A stretch of 43,688 nucleotides of DNA from a virus. Every line of letters begins with the position of its first letter. The first letter of the stretch is position 1. The stretch lies in IMG/VR virus record IMGVR_UViG_3300037247_000735, positions 1-43,688 of that record; one strand, 5' to 3'. Positions 25,242-32,637 of the stretch are shown here, piece after piece. The position numbers were made by a program, and so were the translations under genes. Under the pieces are notes generated by a model. The model was not told the origin of the DNA. It was given only the letters and a program-made list of their open reading frames with translations, and did not search any database.

Positions 25242-26398
25242 TCTATCATTCACAGGAGTATGCCAAGACGCAGATCAAAGCCGACCCGAAGAAGGTCATG
25301 GAAATACCCGCCGCTTATAGTCGGAGGTTGGCCAAGATCGATACCTCTTGGATTGCAAAGGGCAAGGTCTATAAGACAGTGGAATTGAGGAACACTCGGA
25401 TGCAGTATGCTCAAAGGGATAAGATGTATTCTATCCAATGGCTCACAGAGGTATTCCCTAAAACAGTTATGAGGATCTTAGGTGGGGAGGTCATCACCAT
25501 AGAAGACTTTCGCAAGACCGGGTATTACCGCTACTTGGTCTCGAGGCTCAACCCCGCCGTCCAGACCGATATGGTTCCCAACCGCAAAGGGGAACGGCAT
25601 GTATGGAAGTTCTTTATTGACCTCCAAAATCTATGTAGAGATATTAGGGAGAAAGGTTTAAAAGCTCCGTTGGATATGTATATGGACGGGGGGCACCCCA
25701 TCCTTACCAGGGGATATAGAAGGCTTGAAATCCTCTATCAATTAGGAATAGAGACCATACCCGTAAGGATATGGAGAAACAAATGGATGGCAAGGCGCTT
25801 CATTCCCTCGGCGAAGTGGCCCGTAGCGGATAACACTATCCACGGTTGCGCCGTTAAGCAATTCTTGAAGAAGAATGACAGGGCAACGGATAAGTATTGG
25901 GTGCATGGTTATACCCCGTATTACGATAGGCATTTACAGGGTCGATTGGAAGAATCCCTCAAGGTCTTGGAATTGGGAGTGTTGAGGGGAGAGTCCTTGC
26001 AGTTATGGGCCTCCGCTCTCCCCAACGCTGAGATATATGGCATAGACCTGGAAGTGCGGATGAAGGACACGGACCGCATCAAGATCTTTCAGGGCGATGA
26101 GAAAGACTTGAGTTTCTTAGACCGGATAGGACGGGAATATGGCCCCTTCGATATGATAGTAGACGACGCACTCCATATACCAGATCCCCAGAAGAACGCT
26201 TTTAACGCTCTTTGGCCTCACGTCAACGAAGGGGGTTTATACGTGCTAGAAGATTACCATATCAACTATATGAAGAAGTATGAAAAGACCTCCGCCATGC
26301 CTACGTTCTTAGCCAAGGTAAAGGACATGATGACGGCCCCCCACGATGCCAAGGGGGTTTCCTTTTATCCTAATATCTGTTTTGTGGAGAAGGCATAA
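25238..26398 (+). CDS. ParB-like domain fused to MycE-like sugar O-methyltransferase
   Basis: A 386-aa fusion. Residues 125-180 resemble a ParB/sulfiredoxin-like fold ('YMDGGHPILTRGYRRLEIL' then IPVRIW). Residues 240-380 are a class I SAM methyltransferase: VLELGVLRGES (motif I), D270, GDEKD at 286-290, DDALH at 309-313 and YVLEDYH. The GDxxD, DDxxH and EDxH pattern resembles antibiotic-sugar O-methyltransferases such as MycE. I chose ATG at 25238, overlapping the transferase stop, instead of GTG at 25223. It is flanked by two glycosyltransferases, so the glycan is the likely substrate. The N-terminal domain's role is unknown. Confidence 0.8.
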   Translation: MIYHSQEYAKTQIKADPKKVMEIPAAYSRRLAKIDTSWIAKGKVYKTVELRNTRMQYAQRDKMYSIQWLTEVFPKTVMRILGGEVITIEDFRKTGYYRYLVSRLNPAVQTDMVPNRKGERHVWKFFIDLQNLCRDIREKGLKAPLDMYMDGGHPILTRGYRRLEILYQLGIETIPVRIWRNKWMARRFIPSAKWPVADNTIHGCAVKQFLKKNDRATDKYWVHGYTPYYDRHLQGRLEESLKVLELGVLRGESLQLWASALPNAEIYGIDLEVRMKDTDRIKIFQGDEKDLSFLDRIGREYGPFDMIVDDALHIPDPQKNAFNALWPHVNEGGLYVLEDYHINYMKKYEKTSAMPTFLAKVKDMMTAPHDAKGVSFYPNICFVEKA

Positions 26399-27168
26399 TG
26401 CTCTCGGTTGTAATCCCATCCTATAAGGATAAGTATCTGTACAACACCGTCCTTTCCATCCTCGATAACTTTACAGGGGAATTCGAGGTTATCCCTGTCT
26501 TCGATGGGTACGAACCGAAGACCCCCATTGTGTCGGACAGTAGAATTAGGCCCGTCTACCTCCAGGAGAATAAGGGTATGCGTGAAGCCATCAATGCGGG
26601 GATCGAAGCATCCAAGGGCGAACACATAATGCGTACCGATGAGCATTGTATGTTCGCGAAGGGCTTCGACGAGGCTATCCTTGAGGGTATGCAACCCAAC
26701 TGGATCGTAACGGCGGTAAGGTATTTCCTCGACCCCGAAAATTGGGCGGTGATGGACACCGAACCCATCTACTACGAGAAGCTAATCGTAAAGGAAAGCC
26801 CCAAAAAGTTTGCATCTCTGAGATGGACGGCGAGAACGCAGGAACGCCGGCACGTCATGCTTGACGAGAACATGGCTATGCAGGGGTCGATGTGGGTTAT
26901 GCCTCGTAGTTGGTGGGATGAAGTAATAGGTCGCCTTGATTCTGCCGGGTACGGAACTCACTACCAAGATACCATTGAGATGCTGTTCAAGACGTGGCGA
27001 GCCGGCGGGAAGTTGATGCTTAACAAAAACACTTGGTACGCGCACAAGCATCGGGGCTTCAAGAGGACTCACCACTACCCAACCAGAAAGGCTCTACCCG
27101 AATGGCAGTTTGCACTAGACCAATGGAAGGGTGACTACACTAAGGTAAGGCGGTTATGGGGGATGTGA
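26398..27168 (+). CDS. Second GT2-superfamily glycosyltransferase, DxH type
   Basis: A 256-aa transferase related to the 24369 gene. It starts SVVIPSYKD, carries 'NKGMREAINAGIEASKG' and the metal motif D-E-H at 81-83 followed by C, and ends with 'YQDTIEMLFKTWRAGGK' and 'WYAHKHRG'. The TAATG overlap couples it to the methyltransferase. Its sequence differs enough from the first enzyme that it may add a different sugar or extend the first one. Donor and acceptor cannot be read from sequence. Confidence 0.85.
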   Translation: MLSVVIPSYKDKYLYNTVLSILDNFTGEFEVIPVFDGYEPKTPIVSDSRIRPVYLQENKGMREAINAGIEASKGEHIMRTDEHCMFAKGFDEAILEGMQPNWIVTAVRYFLDPENWAVMDTEPIYYEKLIVKESPKKFASLRWTARTQERRHVMLDENMAMQGSMWVMPRSWWDEVIGRLDSAGYGTHYQDTIEMLFKTWRAGGKLMLNKNTWYAHKHRGFKRTHHYPTRKALPEWQFALDQWKGDYTKVRRLWGM

Positions 27169-27172
27169 TAGT

Positions 27173-27508
27173 ATGAAGATAGAAGTTGAAATCCCTGAGA
27201 TGGAGGAGGATGAACATAGGTGTATCCGCGTCATGTTCGGTATTGAGGAGCGCGCCAAGAAGTACCCCGGCAAGCCTTGGGAGGTCAAGGTCGTCCGATG
27301 TGATCTATGCGGCAAGTGTTGCATGAATGTGGTTGATGGCTGGAAATGGGACAAAGACCCCAAGACCGGCTGGTGTTCTCATTTGGTTTGGAACGAGGGA
27401 TGGAAGGGATATCTATGCGACTTCGGCAGGGCGCGTCCGTTTAGTTGTTCTACGGGGGACGAAGCGAATAAGGATTACTGCTGTATAGAGTGGCGTACCG
27501 TGGGGTGA
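27173..27508 (+). CDS. Cysteine-cluster protein, YkgJ-like metal-binding
   Basis: A 111-aa protein with C-x2-C-x2-CC (CDLCGKCC), followed by C-H, 'YLCDFGRARPFSCSTGD' and a terminal CC. The CxxCxxCC core resembles the YkgJ zinc/iron-chelating family. The role beside the glycosyltransferases is not evident; a metal-dependent modification of the same target is one possibility. It lies 4 bases from the preceding gene and 3 from the next. Confidence 0.72.
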   Translation: MKIEVEIPEMEEDEHRCIRVMFGIEERAKKYPGKPWEVKVVRCDLCGKCCMNVVDGWKWDKDPKTGWCSHLVWNEGWKGYLCDFGRARPFSCSTGDEANKDYCCIEWRTVG

Positions 27509-27511
27509 TAA

Positions 27512-28480
27512 ATGGCAGATTCAGACTTTGATTTAACCGGTAGTAGACTCCAAAATGCCATCCGCGTTAACCAGGCTACCGAGGACGCAGACATTACGGG
27601 TTGGCCCAAGGCAAACGACTTCATCGTCTGTGCGATGGTGGAGGCTCTTGGACATGGTGGCGCATCGAACACCCTTCAGCTCAGGTGGCGTAACGTTACC
27701 GATGGGGGTAGTTTTGTCGCGTTAAGCGGTAGTGGCGAACTTACTTGGAATGCCACCACAGATCTCGTAAACGGAAACGCGGTCGCTTCTGGGGAGGAGG
27801 TCTGCACGCCTATCTCTGGCACCACTAGAGTAGACGGTGTTGAGCGAGAAGGGGCTAATGATGTAGCAACAACCTTGGCTCAAAATGAATATACTGAGCA
27901 CCAATGGGCTATCGATGCTAGCGGTGGTCTGGACGGCAAGCAATATGAATTTGAGATATTTGATACTACAGCGGGAGCGACGCTTGGAACGGTCCTTGCA
28001 CAGATAACTACGCAGGCTGCCGCAAGTGCCTCAACCAGTCCGTCCGCTTCACCTTCGGCATCCCTTAGTGCAAGTCCGAGCGTCTCGCCAAGTGCCTCTG
28101 CATCGCCGTCCTCATCAACTTCAGCCTCGCCATCAGCCTCACCATCAGTATCGACGAGCCCAAGTTCTTCGTTAAGCGCAAGCTCTTCTGCATCACCTAG
28201 TGCAAGCCCGAGCGTGTCATCTTCGCCCAGTGCAAGCCCTTCAACAAGTCCTTCGACTTCACCATCCGCAAGTTCTTCGGCCTCGCCTTCTGCATCGCCG
28301 TCGGTCTCAGCCTCACCGAGCGTCGTTCTTGCTGAGGGCATCATCAATATTGATCAAATTTCAGGATCTCCCGTTTTAGGAGCCCCTGAGTCTGATATAG
28401 GTATGGTTTCCAGACGTAATGATCGTCGTGTTGTAGGCGCAGTAACACCTGGGATAGGGATTGTACGAAGACGCAAGTAA
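27512..28480 (+). CDS. Ser/Ala/Pro-rich mucin-like structural protein
   Basis: A 322-aa protein. The globular N-terminus (1-168) is beta-rich and contains Trp-rich strands. Residues 170-271 are an almost pure Ser/Ala/Pro/Thr repeat of SPSAS and SPSVS units. The C-terminal 50 residues end in a basic 'GIGIVRRRK' tail. Such tracts are flexible stalks or glycosylation targets. It ends the operon of glycosyltransferases and shares its repeat type with the 9494-9934 product. No enzyme motif is present. Confidence 0.8.
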   Translation: MADSDFDLTGSRLQNAIRVNQATEDADITGWPKANDFIVCAMVEALGHGGASNTLQLRWRNVTDGGSFVALSGSGELTWNATTDLVNGNAVASGEEVCTPISGTTRVDGVEREGANDVATTLAQNEYTEHQWAIDASGGLDGKQYEFEIFDTTAGATLGTVLAQITTQAAASASTSPSASPSASLSASPSVSPSASASPSSSTSASPSASPSVSTSPSSSLSASSSASPSASPSVSSSPSASPSTSPSTSPSASSSASPSASPSVSASPSVVLAEGIINIDQISGSPVLGAPESDIGMVSRRNDRRVVGAVTPGIGIVRRRK

Positions 28481-28522
28481 TGTGGGGGTTATAATTATTT
28501 TCATCTAAGGGCAAAATAATCC

Positions 28523-28551
28523 TTGACATCCTTCTGAGGATTGTGATTAGG
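28523..28551 (+). promoter_or_regulatory. Weak sigma-70-like promoter
   Basis: TTGACA at 28523-28528 is followed after 16-17 bp by a poor -10 (GATTAG or ATTAGG, within TGTGATTAGG). It would start transcription near 28557, just before the structured segment. The -35 is perfect but the -10 is weak, so activity is uncertain. Confidence 0.4.
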
Positions 28552-28554
28552 TGA

Positions 28555-28694
28555 GGTATCAAACGGCGAGGATACCTTATGAACACCTACCAAAAAACCA
28601 AAAATATGACCTTGAGACCGGGCACGGTGTCCTCGCCGACATTTGTCCACTCAGGCACAGGAGCCCCTGGGAGTTATCCTTCCAGGGGCTTTTA
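28555..28694 (+). ncRNA. Candidate structured small RNA ending in a terminator
   Basis: A 13-bp stem pairs 28564-28576 with 28626-28638 (one G-U). A 6-bp hairpin GGTATC/GATACC (28555-28560/28571-28576) overlaps its 5' side, so the two pairings are mutually exclusive. The apical loop is A-rich and single-stranded, and a terminator follows at 28662. No convincing gene occupies this 282-bp gap; the longest ORF crosses the terminator. A trans-acting RNA or an attenuator are both possible. Confidence 0.5.
28662..28693 (+). terminator. Intrinsic terminator after the Ser-rich gene
   Basis: AGCCCCTGG (28662-28670) pairs perfectly with CCAGGGGCT (28682-28690) across an 11-base loop, followed by TTT. 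It probably ends the late transcript. Copy B of the 53-bp repeat begins 8 bp later. Confidence 0.8.
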
Positions 28695-28700
28695 CGTGGG

Positions 28701-28753
28701 AGCCCGTCACGGCCCATATATAAAGGATTTAGCCCTATCCTAGACCCCCAAGG
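28701..28753 (-). repeat. 53-bp inverted repeat, copy B
   Basis: Exact reverse complement of 13756-13808. It lies between the terminator at 28662-28693 and the gene at 28763, ending 9 bp before its ATG. Like copy A it therefore follows a terminator and precedes a gene. Confidence 0.95.
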
Positions 28754-28762
28754 GAAGTGAAT

Positions 28763-29158
28763 ATGACCTACGGACTCTCCAAATGCAAGAACAAGCCCTG
28801 TGGGAAACCTTTTACTCGGAAAGCCTGGAACCACGAATACTGTTCTATCTCTTGCCAAAGAATAGTAGGGATACAAGCGTACCAGGATGGGGTGAAGAAG
28901 CGGAACTCTCGGGGTATGCACTTTAGCAAGCTCTCGGGTTCAGCATCCCTTCGACGGGTATATAATCTTTTGATCAACGGACCACGCACAACGAAACAGA
29001 TAGAACGGTTGGCAAACGTCAGCAATCCTGCTACATGGGTTTCTATGCTTCGCAAGAATGGAATCGATGCGTTGGATGCCGAGCATGTCAGAACGAACGC
29101 GGATGGAACGAAAGTATATCGATATGCGTTAGCGAACTCTCAGGGGGTTAAGGGATAA
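28763..29158 (+). CDS. Zinc-finger plus winged-helix DNA-binding protein
   Basis: A 131-aa protein. The N-terminus has four cysteines (C-x4-C, then C-x3-C in YCSISCQ), which may form a zinc finger. Residues 58-100 (LRRVYNLLINGPRTTKQIER) look like a winged helix, followed by a beta wing 'DGTKVYRYAL'. ATG at 28763 is favoured over the GTG at 28757 because AAGGGAAG lies at proper spacing. It could be a regulator at the late/early boundary. Confidence 0.72.
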   Translation: MTYGLSKCKNKPCGKPFTRKAWNHEYCSISCQRIVGIQAYQDGVKKRNSRGMHFSKLSGSASLRRVYNLLINGPRTTKQIERLANVSNPATWVSMLRKNGIDALDAEHVRTNADGTKVYRYALANSQGVKG

Positions 29159-29383
29159 ATGAATAAAGCAGACCGTGAGAGGGTGGAAGAGATACGAAAG
29201 ACTACATTACTGGGGTCTCCTTGTGGCTTTTGCATGGATATAAAAGGACTTTGTAATGGTCACTTCCTTCTCTCCATCATAGACAAACAGGACAAAGTGG
29301 TGGAAGCGGCAAAACGACATAGAGCGCGAAGCGTAGTAACAGAAGAAGCTATCCGGATTCTAGAAGAGGGGTGGATTGGGTAA
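29159..29383 (+). CDS. Hypothetical protein with CxxC
   Basis: A 74-aa helical protein starting directly after the previous stop. It contains C-x2-C (CGFC) and another Cys in 'GLCNGH', followed by a charged helix. It is a possible small zinc protein; no family recognised. Confidence 0.6.
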   Translation: MNKADRERVEEIRKTTLLGSPCGFCMDIKGLCNGHFLLSIIDKQDKVVEAAKRHRARSVVTEEAIRILEEGWIG

Positions 29384-29385
29384 AG

Positions 29386-29643
29386 ATGATAACCATCGAC
29401 CTCAAAGCCCTAGATGAACGCCAAGGTGTGATTCATGCTCGAGGTTCTATTGGGGGTTACTGGACGTTTGCTGTTGGTGGAATGAAAGAGGTCATTTATA
29501 AGATCAAGTGCCTCCATTATTGGGTCGCCTCTTTCGATGGGATATGGAAGCCCACGATCCCGGCGGGATGCGATTCAGGGAACGGTGTTGAGATCACGGT
29601 GTTAGTCAAGGAACGGCTTACCGAAGTATATGGAGAGGGATGA
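29386..29643 (+). CDS. Hypothetical protein
   Basis: An 85-aa beta-rich protein (from ATG at 29386; GTG at 29371 would add 5 residues) containing 'SFDGIWKPTIPAGCDSGNGV'. The end overlaps the methyltransferase start (ATGA). No family recognised. Confidence 0.6.
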   Translation: MITIDLKALDERQGVIHARGSIGGYWTFAVGGMKEVIYKIKCLHYWVASFDGIWKPTIPAGCDSGNGVEITVLVKERLTEVYGEG

Positions 29644-30311
29644 TTAAACCATATTACGAAACGGAGCTCGGGGTGCTATATCACGGGGATTGCAGAGAGG
29701 TTTTACCCGAGCTCGAGCATAATCTTGTAGATGCCGTGATTACAGACCCGATATGGCCCAATGCGTCAACCCAACTTATAGGGGCAGAAAACCCTTATGG
29801 TCTATTTCTCTCTGCAGTCAAGTTATTTCCATTAACGACAAAGCGTCTTGCTGTTCATCTTGGGTGCGATTCAGACCCACGTTTTCTGTCATCTGTGCCG
29901 GAAGCGTTGCCTTTTTTCCGTGTGTGTTGGCTTCGGTATGTACGACCGCACTACAAGGGAAGGTTAATGTACGGCTCTGATATAGCTTACTTCTTCGGTA
30001 GTCCTCCGAAATCGATAAAAGGACGGCGCGTTATATCGGGAGAATACACAGATACAAGTAACGATGGCAAGCAGGCAGAGCACCCGTGCCCCCGTAAACT
30101 GGGGCACGTTGATTGGATTATCGGACGTTGGACGGATGAGGGGGAAATTATCCTCGACCCCTTCCTCGGTTCCGGCACAACCGCCGTAGCTTGCGAAAGA
30201 TTAGAAAGGCGTTGGATAGGCATAGAGATATCAAAAGAGTTTTGCGATATAGCCGTCAAGCGTATCGAGGCGGAGAGGATGCAGTTGAAGTTCAATTTAA
30301 ACAAGGCATAG
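29640..30311 (+). CDS. DNA N4/N6-methyltransferase, DPIW variant
   Basis: A 223-aa methyltransferase of the N6-adenine/N4-cytosine type. The catalytic motif IV reads DPIW (36-39) in place of the usual D/N/S-PP-Y/F. The SAM-binding motif I is near the C-terminus (DPFLGSGTTA, D173), the permuted order of the beta class. It is shorter than restriction-associated enzymes, and no partner restriction enzyme is present, so protection of phage DNA is likely. The start overlaps the previous stop. Confidence 0.88.
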   Translation: MIKPYYETELGVLYHGDCREVLPELEHNLVDAVITDPIWPNASTQLIGAENPYGLFLSAVKLFPLTTKRLAVHLGCDSDPRFLSSVPEALPFFRVCWLRYVRPHYKGRLMYGSDIAYFFGSPPKSIKGRRVISGEYTDTSNDGKQAEHPCPRKLGHVDWIIGRWTDEGEIILDPFLGSGTTAVACERLERRWIGIEISKEFCDIAVKRIEAERMQLKFNLNKA

Positions 30312-30325
30312 CAAGGAGGTTCCCA

Positions 30326-30670
30326 ATGAACCGTCTCAAAAGACAGATTGAGAACACTGGCAAATGGCTCCTTAGTTGCCCTCGCACTATCATTCTTATC
30401 GTTGTTATTCTGATTGCTCTAATGATCGGGGCGGAAGGGGGGAGAAGGGCGGAGCGTCAGAAGATAGATATCGAAGCCATGAGGACCGAAACCGACCTGA
30501 ACCTGGACGTCAAGGGCTTGCGTATCAGGGAGGCCGTCTGCTTGAGGGCTTTCGAGGATAAGGCTGAGTACGAGTTTCATAAGAACCGGATGGTTCGGGA
30601 AGCCCTCGGCCTGGATAGGTTCTACGACTACGGGTCGGTTGAAGTAGCGAAGGGAGGGGGAGGTGGCTAA
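30326..30670 (+). CDS. Single-TM membrane protein
   Basis: A 114-aa protein with one transmembrane segment at about 21-38 (TIILIVVILIALMIG), then a charged helical region and a glycine-rich tail. AAGGAGGT (30313-30320) sets the ATG at 30326. Possible roles include superinfection exclusion or a host-membrane anchor; nothing specific is recognised. Confidence 0.7.
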   Translation: MNRLKRQIENTGKWLLSCPRTIILIVVILIALMIGAEGGRRAERQKIDIEAMRTETDLNLDVKGLRIREAVCLRAFEDKAEYEFHKNRMVREALGLDRFYDYGSVEVAKGGGGG

Positions 30671-30723
30671 GACTGCTTTAATACTTTCGGTGTAGGGCGG
30701 GTGCGAAGACCGTGCCGAACCCG

Positions 30724-30822
30724 ATGAATGCGACGGAGGATGAAAAAATCAACCCGTATCTTTTAACAGGTACTGAGCTTGACAGGGTGGTTGATGCTTC
30801 AAAGAGAGGAGCGAGGTTTTAA
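30724..30822 (+). CDS. Small ORF, 32 aa (uncertain)
   Basis: ATG at 30724 (or GTG at 30712) opens a 32-aa acidic-to-basic peptide ending RGARF. It fills part of the gap between 30670 and 30833 and ends directly before AAGGAGGT. Weak coding evidence. Confidence 0.35.
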   Translation: MNATEDEKINPYLLTGTELDRVVDASKRGARF

Positions 30823-30832
30823 GGAGGTGTTT

Positions 30833-31108
30833 ATGTTGAGAATATTTAAATATGTTTTTAACCCAGAACCCGACCCAGAAATTTTATTACCAGAAGGCGC
30901 TCAAATTTTGAGCGTCAAGGAACAAAACGAAGAGGTTGTTTTGTACGCGCTAGTAGACCCCGATAAACTTATTAATTGGAGGAAGTTCAAGATAATCGGG
31001 ACAGGGCATCCTATTATGGATGGCGATCTCGATGACTACGATTTTATTGATACGGTAAAATTACACAAGGGCAAACTTATGTTTCATGTTTTTAAGCACA
31101 GGGAATAG
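30833..31108 (+). CDS. Hypothetical protein
   Basis: A 91-aa protein with alternating strand and helix, containing 'ILLPEGAQILSVKEQNEEVV' and 'WRKFKIIGTGHPIMD'. AAGGAGGT (30821-30828) marks the ATG at 30833; an upstream ATG at 30779 has no such signal. It resembles small phage proteins of unknown function that bear a 'GxP..G' strand pattern. Confidence 0.7.
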   Translation: MLRIFKYVFNPEPDPEILLPEGAQILSVKEQNEEVVLYALVDPDKLINWRKFKIIGTGHPIMDGDLDDYDFIDTVKLHKGKLMFHVFKHRE

Positions 31109-31110
31109 CC

Positions 31111-31395
31111 ATGCAGACACACGACCAACGCTGTGAATACCAGAACACCAGAACCCGCGATATCAAGGCCGCTAACGAAGCCGCCAGGACTCCAAAGATA
31201 AGGGAGTTGCAGAGACGAGAGGCTGCACTTGACCGGAAGTGGCAATCGGCTAAAACACAAGAGGAGAGGGATAGGATAAGCGAACAACACGGGGAGGTTT
31301 GGGCTCTTTTACTTAAGATGGTTCAGCCCCTTGAGTTCAACGATGAGAAAGAGATTGCGGAGGATAGATATGCAGAAGTCGGAATCAATAGGTAA
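31111..31395 (+). CDS. Hypothetical helical protein
   Basis: A 94-aa Arg/Glu-rich, almost entirely helical protein (AANEAARTPKIRELQRREAA), probably a coiled coil. It begins two bases after the previous stop and overlaps the Erf gene by 26 bases. Confidence 0.65.
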   Translation: MQTHDQRCEYQNTRTRDIKAANEAARTPKIRELQRREAALDRKWQSAKTQEERDRISEQHGEVWALLLKMVQPLEFNDEKEIAEDRYAEVGINR

Positions 31396-31987
31396 GTTAG
31401 CAGAGGCTTTATCGAAGGCCCAAAAGAATATGGGTAAGGCGGTTAAGGATGCGGAGAATCCTTTCTTCCATCATAAGTACGCAGATCTCGCCTCAGTCTG
31501 GAAAGCGTGTAAAGACCACTTGACGGACAATGGGCTGGCGGTTGTTCAGACGAATGATATTATCGGAACCAACGAAACTGCTCTTGATAGTGTCGTTGTA
31601 GAAACCACGCTATTACATTCAAGTGGGGAATGGATTAGTGGACGGCTTGCAATAAAGCCGACGAAGAATGATCCCCAGGGTATCGGATCGGCTATTACAT
31701 ATGCCCGGAGGTATGCCCTTGCTGCGATGGTCGGGGTATGCCCGGAAGACGATGATGGAGAAGGGACAGTAGAAAGAAAAAAGACTTCTGCCGGCAAAAC
31801 CTCAAAGAAGAAGGCTACCGGGAAGACCACAAATTTTGAGTTTCTTTCGGTCATGGGAGACCAGAAGAAGCGAGTCGGCGAAGAGGCTTATTATAAAGTC
31901 CTCGGTGCTGCCGGGTACGAGAAGGCCGACGGTATTATGAACAGGGAGGATCAGAAGAAGGTCTTTGCGGAATTAATAGCACTTTGA
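31370..31987 (+). CDS. erf: Erf-family single-strand annealing recombinase
   Basis: A 205-aa protein. The N-terminal 130 residues ('KNPFFHHKYADLASVW'-type, here NPFFHHKYADLASVWKA; then 'DPQGIGSAITYARRYAL' and 'MVGVCPEDDDG') are the hallmark of the Erf family, which anneals complementary strands and can circularise or concatenate phage DNA. A Lys/Thr/Ser-rich linker leads to a small C-terminal helical domain. ATG at 31370 has GGAGG at ideal spacing. Confidence 0.92.
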   Translation: MQKSESIGKLAEALSKAQKNMGKAVKDAENPFFHHKYADLASVWKACKDHLTDNGLAVVQTNDIIGTNETALDSVVVETTLLHSSGEWISGRLAIKPTKNDPQGIGSAITYARRYALAAMVGVCPEDDDGEGTVERKKTSAGKTSKKKATGKTTNFEFLSVMGDQKKRVGEEAYYKVLGAAGYEKADGIMNREDQKKVFAELIAL

Positions 31988-32026
31988 AACCTGTAGCAAT
32001 CACCCTAAACCGAGGAGGTAAGTAAC

Positions 32027-32467
32027 GTGGACAAAAGCGTAGGAGTTATCGATAGGAAGTTTGTTTTTGCGGCGACTAATCCAGTCACCGGAAGGGTCGT
32101 CTGTGAGTTCGACGGAATGGTCTTTGTGGCGACGGATAAGGCTTTACCCGCCACACTGCAGTTTTACCGTGAGGAATGTATATCGCAGGGCGCCGCCCCT
32201 GAAGTGATCGAGAGCCTTAACGGTCTATACGCACGGGTAGTGAGTTTCCAGGCCGCTAATCCCGATATCTGCAAGGTCGCTGACCTTAGCCCGGAGGAGG
32301 TCAAGGCTATGGGGATACAGTCACCCGGACCCGCACCGGCTACAACCGGGGCCAAGGCAGGGTCAGAACCGGGACCGACCGACGCCCAGGGTCAGGATGA
32401 ACCGGCACCGGTCGGCGATCCAGGTGAAGGCGGGTTGACGCCGAAGTCGGATCCGGTAGGGATCTAA
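32027..32467 (+). CDS. Hypothetical protein
   Basis: A 146-aa protein starting at GTG after GAGGAGGT. The first 100 residues are alpha/beta (FVFAATNPVTGRVVCEFDGM), while residues 100-146 are low complexity and rich in Pro, Gly, Ala and acidic residues. It sits next to erf, so it may be a small accessory of DNA metabolism such as an SSB-like partner; that is inference. Confidence 0.65.
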   Translation: MDKSVGVIDRKFVFAATNPVTGRVVCEFDGMVFVATDKALPATLQFYREECISQGAAPEVIESLNGLYARVVSFQAANPDICKVADLSPEEVKAMGIQSPGPAPATTGAKAGSEPGPTDAQGQDEPAPVGDPGEGGLTPKSDPVGI

Positions 32468-32468
32468 C

Positions 32469-32618
32469 GCCTACCTGTCTGCTGATGGGGCGCACAGGTA
32501 GGCAAGTTGGGCTATGCCATATAGGATGGGTCGGTGGGCCTTAACCGGGTCATAAAAGAGCTCGTGGAAATACGCCGATACCCCGTATCGTTAAGGCTCT
32601 GTGGGGACATATAGCCCA
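32469..32618 (+). ncRNA. Candidate structured RNA, four helices
   Basis: No gene fits this 170-bp gap. Pairings seen by eye: a 10-bp perfect hairpin (32469-32478/32494-32503, 15-base loop without a U-run); an outer 8-bp stem TGGGCTAT/ATAGCCCA (32508-32515/32611-32618); inside it a 7-bp stem GCCTTAA/TTAAGGC (32538-32544/32591-32597); and stacked on that a hairpin CGATAC/GTATCG (32576-32581/32585-32590). The nested arrangement suggests a conserved RNA. Riboswitch, antisense regulator and replication-linked RNA are all open options. Confidence 0.55.
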
Positions 32619-32637
32619 TTAATTAAGGAAAAAGAAA

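Noticed and set aside
13756-28753. Site-specific invertible segment controlling tail fibres
   Set aside because: No recombinase gene was found, all genes in the block share one strand, and inversion would separate the whole tail block from its promoter.
28551-28760. 69-aa + strand frame in the gap after the Ser-rich gene
   Set aside because: It runs through the terminator and the 53-bp repeat, lacks a ribosome site and has no family resemblance.
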